NCBI GenBank assembly: GCA_013140875.1
Contig: JABFSB010000209.1
Location: 1-8,563 of the forward strand
From: Acidobacteriota bacterium
Lineage (GTDB): Bacteria > Acidobacteriota > Blastocatellia > Pyrinomonadales > Pyrinomonadaceae
DNA length: 8,563 nucleotides
Direction: 5' to 3'
Numbering within the stretch: position 1 is the stretch's first letter; every line of letters begins with the position of its first letter. The translations under genes and the position numbers were made by a program. This document shows, one piece after another, positions 5,880-8,563 of the stretch. The notes below the pieces were generated by a model. It did no database searches. It had not been told where the DNA came from and was given only the letters and a program-made list of their open reading frames with translations.

Positions 5880-6494
5880 CCTCAAACGCTTACGGACGTT
5901 CGGGGCATTGGGATCCGGTTCCGGGAACACGACATCGCGATAAATGACAGAAAGCTGAATCGGACATCCGACTGATTTTAAATCGACGATATCGGACAGG
6001 TCGTTAAACTCATAATTCATCCAAAACCCGTCGCCGTGCTTTACAAACTGGGATACGTGGGGCCTGTGCTGGGCAACCAGAAGATACTCGGTAAAGGTTT
6101 GGATGGATTTATAGTAGGTAAACTTATCGCCTCGATCGAAAGCTTCCGTTGAGCCGGACAGTACCTCTATGATTAATTGCGGGTTGATCAGCATTTCAAC
6201 CTCGCCGATCCGTTCAAGTCGAGGTTCTTCACACAACGCCGAAAGGTCCGGATAGCGATACGGTTCGTACGCCGGAACCTTGATCCTCATGTCCGCTGGA
6301 AAAGCCGAACACCCTTTTTCGCGAAGCCTGGAGCCGAGATCGATCGACAGATTCATTACGATCTGATTGTGAGCGAAAGTTGCTCCGCTCATCGACCAAA
6401 CGTGGCCGTCCCAGAACTCGAATTTCTCGTCGGAACGCTTTTCAAGCTCGAGATACTCTTCAAGCGAATAGACTTTTTGCGGTTGAAACGCCAT
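5877..6494 (-). CDS. Uma2-family PD-(D/E)XK nuclease-like protein
   Basis: 205 aa with the Uma2 (DUF820) layout. Residues 9-31 contain YSLEEYLELE and KFEFWDGHVWSMSG. H42 lies in the following helix. The putative catalytic D83 is in YPDLS, E110 is in QLIIEVLSGST, and K124 falls in FDRGDKFTYYKS, with EYLLV completing the core strand. The three acidic/basic positions expected of the fold are all present. The family is abundant in cyanobacteria and environmental bacteria, often in many copies per genome; its substrate and biological role are poorly known, and the name comes from an association with transposons. No transposon is seen here. The ATG at 6494 follows the upstream gene's stop by 8 bases, so the two are probably co-transcribed. 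The ribosome site is weak (AAAGA). Confidence 0.9.
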   Translation of the reverse strand: MAFQPQKVYSLEEYLELEKRSDEKFEFWDGHVWSMSGATFAHNQIVMNLSIDLGSRLREKGCSAFPADMRIKVPAYEPYRYPDLSALCEEPRLERIGEVEMLINPQLIIEVLSGSTEAFDRGDKFTYYKSIQTFTEYLLVAQHRPHVSQFVKHGDGFWMNYEFNDLSDIVDLKSVGCPIQLSVIYRDVVFPEPDPNAPNVRKRLR

Positions 6495-6502
6495 AAGATT
6501 CT

Positions 6503-7519
6503 TTACGCCGCAATCGATTCCGGCAGCAATCCTTTGATCTCCCTGACCATTTTCTGCACGTCGGCCTGGTCTTCGAGGGCGATCATAAAGAAATCGTAGC
6601 TTGTTTTAAAGCAAACCATGCCGTTGCCAAAGAACCAGACGCCTTCGAGCAATGGGTTGCCGCCTAGCAGCCAATCGATCGGGGCACCGGTCACGGTCTT
6701 TGGATTCAGGACATTGGTCATCATGACCGCGCCCGAAGCGAATGAGAACGCGCCCAGCATCGGCGCACCGATACGTTTCGCAATGTCGCGTTCGAATTTG
6801 GCGCGTTCGGCATCGGCTTCGCTAAGGCTGCCGTTTTCGATCAGCTCTCCCTGATTCTTAAGATATCCATCAAATTGATCGGCGATCTTTTTTACCGACC
6901 AAGCCGGCAATGCCGAATTGAAAAGCCAGTGCGAGCTGATGCCGGTAAAGACCACTCCGAGTCCGGCTCCCACGGCCATCGACGCTCCGGTCGCGACCGC
7001 CTGAAGCGGATTTTCCTGTATCCAGCCTGAAGTTTTCGAAAAGGCGCTCAGTGCGGAATCGATCGTCCTGGTCCACGAAGCTCCGAACGAGAAGGCCTTG
7101 CTTACGCGTTTGGCGTTCTTCGACGCCGTATCGAAAGCTCCGTCGATGACCTCACCGGCTTTTTTTCCCGCGATGTCGATCACTTCGCCCGCGGTTCTGC
7201 CGGCTTCCTTTGCCACGTCCGCCGCTTTTTCGCCGACGTCTTCGGCCGCATCGCGAAGCGGCTCACTCACTGTCCACGCCTTTTTAGCGGCTCCCTCGGC
7301 GGTTTTGATCGTGGCTTCGGCTGCCTTAACAGCTTGTTTGCCGACTTCGGATTTCTCGGCCTCGGTCTTTATCTTCTCGGCGCCTTTTTGGGCCGTTTCC
7401 ACGACCGCACGGGCGCCCTCTTCGATTTTGTCTTTCAGGCCCAACTGTTTATCTATTTCTTCGAATTTCTCTTTGGCGTCCTTCTGCCACTTTCCAAACC
7501 GCTCTTTGTAATCGCTCAT
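6503..7519 (-). CDS. Helix-rich LEA/DUF883-like membrane-associated protein, uncharacterised
   Basis: 338 aa, in two halves. Residues 1-145 are rich in Ala, Lys and Glu without Pro except P87, and look like a long amphipathic helix. An 11-residue period is visible, with TAGEVIDIAGK (109-119) followed by KAGEVIDGAFD (120-130), as in LEA group 3 or apolipoprotein-like sequences. Around 167-199 WIQENPLQAV runs into a glycine-zipper-like hydrophobic helix, resembling the C-terminal anchor of DUF883 proteins (YqjD/ElaB, ribosome-associated inner-membrane proteins in E. coli). A charged stretch (206-250) and further hydrophobic segments (about 252-271 and 283-305) follow, ending in an acidic/amphipathic tail. 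I do not recognise the C-terminal half. A stress or membrane-protection role is inference. The ATG at 7519 has GAGGAA 7 bases upstream. The Uma2 gene follows after 8 bases. Confidence 0.82.
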   Translation of the reverse strand: MSDYKERFGKWQKDAKEKFEEIDKQLGLKDKIEEGARAVVETAQKGAEKIKTEAEKSEVGKQAVKAAEATIKTAEGAAKKAWTVSEPLRDAAEDVGEKAADVAKEAGRTAGEVIDIAGKKAGEVIDGAFDTASKNAKRVSKAFSFGASWTRTIDSALSAFSKTSGWIQENPLQAVATGASMAVGAGLGVVFTGISSHWLFNSALPAWSVKKIADQFDGYLKNQGELIENGSLSEADAERAKFERDIAKRIGAPMLGAFSFASGAVMMTNVLNPKTVTGAPIDWLLGGNPLLEGVWFFGNGMVCFKTSYDFFMIALEDQADVQKMVREIKGLLPESIAA

Positions 7520-7563
7520 ATGGTTCCTCGCTTGTAAACAATTGCTCTATGAATACGTTCCCG

Positions 7564-7575
7564 CAATTGCAATTG
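7564..7575. repeat. Perfect 12-bp palindrome in the divergent intergenic region
   Basis: CAATTGCAATTG is its own reverse complement, and CAATTG occurs again at 7539-7544. The palindrome lies 45 bases upstream of the 338-aa gene and 141 bases upstream of yacG, within the 196-base gap 7520-7715. It could be an operator. The rest of the gap is A/T-rich with no clear ORF, hairpin-plus-T-run or confident promoter pair. Confidence 0.4.
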
Positions 7576-7715
7576 TTCGGGTTTGATGCGGGTTGGGCAC
7601 CGTAAACCTTTAAGTATTTTTGCACCTAGAGTAACAACATTCAATCAAATTCTACCTCAAGGACAATTTTTTAGGGCCTCGCGATTGTATGTTATTCTGA
7701 GGCTAACAAGAGGTT

Positions 7716-7922
7716 ATGCCGTTAGTTAAATGTCCACATTGTGGTAAGGAAGCCGAGTTTACGGGTAACGAATTTCGACCTTTTTGCTCCGAAAGATGCA
7801 AACTGCTCGATTTCGGAGCATGGGCGGATGAAGAGTATTCTCTCCCGTCCGAAAGTCGTTCGATGACCGATGAAGAGATCGACCAGATTGAAAAAGCCCA
7901 GGCGGGCAAAAAAGAAGAATGA
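7716..7922 (+). CDS. yacG: DNA gyrase inhibitor YacG, zinc-finger protein
   Basis: 68 aa, the usual small size. The four zinc ligands C6, C9, C24 and C28 lie in KCPHCG and FCSERCKLLDFGAW, the defining YacG signature. A Tyr-containing acidic segment (DEEYSLPSES, 38-47) and a short acidic/basic helical tail follow. E. coli YacG binds the GyrB C-terminal region and blocks gyrase from binding DNA. Here the usual CK..DLG.W reads CKLLDFGAW, a mild change. The ATG at 7716 has AAGAGG 2 bases upstream, a rather close ribosome site. Its TGA stop overlaps the ATG of the next gene (ATGA), implying coupled translation. The coaE neighbour often found with yacG in proteobacteria is not here. Confidence 0.94.
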   Translation: MPLVKCPHCGKEAEFTGNEFRPFCSERCKLLDFGAWADEEYSLPSESRSMTDEEIDQIEKAQAGKKEE

Positions 7923-8179
7923 ACGTTTTAGCATGTTTTTTTCAAGTCGCCCCAAGCGGCGGAATTGTAGGCGCGATCGTCGCGGTGTCGTTCTTTCTGG
8001 TATTTCTCGGCGTTGCGTACGTGGCCTTTAAGGCCTTGAAAAAGACCGCAAAGATGGCATTTCGCATGATCGTGGTCGGTGTAATTCTTCTGATCGCGGT
8101 GGTCGGAAGCGCGACACTCTGGTATTTCAGTTCCGGCGGCTCACCCAAACTAAAGCCGCCGGTGGAGAAACGACGATAG
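7919..8179 (+). CDS. Small two-helix membrane protein, uncharacterised
   Basis: 86 aa with two predicted membrane segments (about 13-37 and 48-70) joined by a basic loop (KALKKTAK, 38-45). The C-terminal tail is Gly/Ser-rich then basic (SSGGSPKLKPPVEKRR). By the positive-inside rule both the loop and the tail contain positive charge, so the topology is not settled. No known family is recognised. Its ATG overlaps the yacG stop as ATGA, which strongly supports it being a real translated gene coupled to yacG. The antisense frame over this stretch shows no motif. Whether its function relates to gyrase control is unknown. Confidence 0.75.
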   Translation: MNVLACFFQVAPSGGIVGAIVAVSFFLVFLGVAYVAFKALKKTAKMAFRMIVVGVILLIAVVGSATLWYFSSGGSPKLKPPVEKRR

Positions 8180-8191
8180 CAAAAGAATCCC

Positions 8192-8275
8192 GTGAAAATG
8201 AGGATGTTTGAAAAGCAGTCCGGCGCTATTCTTCTCGGCCCGGCAAGCGGATTTTTCAGATTTAATTCTAAATGA
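8192..8275 (+). CDS. Possible 27-codon small ORF upstream of the MFS gene
   Basis: An ORF from GTG (8192), with further in-frame ATGs at 8198 and 8204, ends at TGA 8273-8275 and overlaps the MFS start ATG (8272) as ATGA. The product would be about 27 residues with a hydrophobic middle (AILLGPASGFF). No Shine-Dalgarno is visible before any of its starts. The overlap suggests a coupled leader ORF, but it could be chance. Confidence 0.3.
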   Translation: MKMRMFEKQSGAILLGPASGFFRFNSK

Positions 8276-8563
8276 CGGACCAGCCAAAATACGAGCGCTT
8301 ACGTTTTTGGCGTCGATACCGCGGTCTCGGACCGAACGTTTTTGTCCTTAGCCTTGTCAGCCTCTTAAACGATACTTCAAGCGAGATAATTTATCCGCTT
8401 CTACCGACCTTTCTTTTTCTTACACTCGGAGCATCGCCGTTTTTCATAGGCCTGATCGAAGGTTTCTCGGAATCCGTCGCCAGCATCCTAAAACTGTTTT
8501 CGGGCTATTTAAGCGACCGGTTCCACCGCAGAAAACTGCCCGTGTTCCTTGGATATTCGTTGG
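8272..8563 (+). CDS. MFS transporter, N-terminal part (3' end outside window)
   Basis: 97 complete codons are visible. A basic cytoplasmic N-terminus (1-18) leads into membrane helix 1 (about 22-48), which carries the SLLNDTSSEIIYPLLPTFL signature (30-48). Helix 2 (about 55-78) contains GLIEGFSES. Then comes the MFS motif A loop GYLSDRFHRRK (78-88), with the conserved G, D82-R83 and R86-R87-K88. Major facilitator proteins are inner-membrane secondary carriers with about 12 helices. This 'NDTSSE...YPLLP' subgroup is usually annotated only as an MFS transporter, often a drug/H+ antiporter, and the substrate cannot be read from this fragment. The start is well fixed: the codon directly before the ATG is an in-frame TAA. 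There is no Shine-Dalgarno; TTTAAT at 8261-8266 could be a -10 giving another near-leaderless transcript, or translation may be coupled to the small upstream ORF. Confidence 0.9.
   Translation, partial: MTDQPKYERLRFWRRYRGLGPNVFVLSLVSLLNDTSSEIIYPLLPTFLFLTLGASPFFIGLIEGFSESVASILKLFSGYLSDRFHRRKLPVFLGYSL

Noticed and set aside
7098..7511. A 137-codon plus-strand open frame rich in Ala and Ser
   Set aside because: It is the mirror of the Ala/Lys/Glu-rich helix region of the 338-aa gene; the composition explains the long open frame.
8180..8271. A terminator between the small membrane protein gene and the MFS gene
   Set aside because: GC-rich CCGG repeats and a T-run at 8252-8256 are present, but no stem longer than about four pairs could be formed next to it.
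1..8563. A defence, toxin-antitoxin, CRISPR or mobile-element system
   Set aside because: No transposase, integrase, cas gene, repeat array, toxin-antitoxin pair or terminal repeats were found. The Uma2 protein alone is not evidence for a transposon or a defence system.

Overview
The window is about 8.6 kb of bacterial chromosome with roughly balanced base composition. It is densely packed with single genes and short transcription units on both strands. No gene is a clean taxonomic marker. The mix (KirBac-type potassium channel, zinc-ribbon TM2 protein, KPN_02809/YpfJ-type zinc peptidase, EGY-like site-2 protease, Uma2 protein, a 'LNDTSSE' MFS transporter, few clear Shine-Dalgarno sites) would fit an Acidobacteriota-like soil or environmental bacterium, perhaps Blastocatellia. 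This is inference only. No transposase, phage gene, CRISPR array, tRNA or rRNA was seen, and nothing suggests recent gene transfer.

Layout: (1) Positions 1-1779, minus strand: a KirBac-like channel gene, then a zinc-ribbon/TM2 membrane protein gene, then the 5' part of riboflavin synthase alpha (ribE), which runs off the left edge. A consensus-like promoter lies between the channel and the TM2 gene. (2) 1866-2399, plus: an unrecognised 177-aa soluble protein, divergent from the channel. (3) 2422-3255, minus: a membrane-anchored neutral zinc metallopeptidase, convergent with (2). (4) 3432-4340, plus: an alpha/beta hydrolase with an Asp nucleophile that resembles the vertebrate imprinted-gene product MEST. 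(5) 4423-4698, plus: an HU-type DNA-binding protein with its own sigma70-type promoter, near-perfect Shine-Dalgarno and intrinsic terminator. (6) 4812-5831, plus: a site-2 protease-family membrane metalloprotease. (7) 5877-7519, minus: a 338-aa helix-rich membrane-associated protein (LEA/DUF883-like) followed 8 bases later by a Uma2-family PD-(D/E)XK protein. (8) 7716-8179, plus: yacG, overlapping by ATGA with a small two-helix membrane protein. (9) 8272 to the right edge, plus: an MFS transporter, partial, possibly preceded by a 27-codon small ORF that overlaps its start.

The genes do not form one pathway. They are mostly housekeeping functions (riboflavin, nucleoid structure, gyrase control), envelope or stress functions (two membrane metalloproteases, K+ channel, TM2 protein, amphipathic helical protein) and poorly characterised proteins. 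The more interesting leads are the MEST-like hydrolase, the LEA/DUF883-like protein with an unexplained C-terminal half, possible near-leaderless transcripts, and two stop-start overlaps. No intergenic stretch reaches 300 bases. The longest are 7520-7715 and 3256-3431, both between divergent genes.
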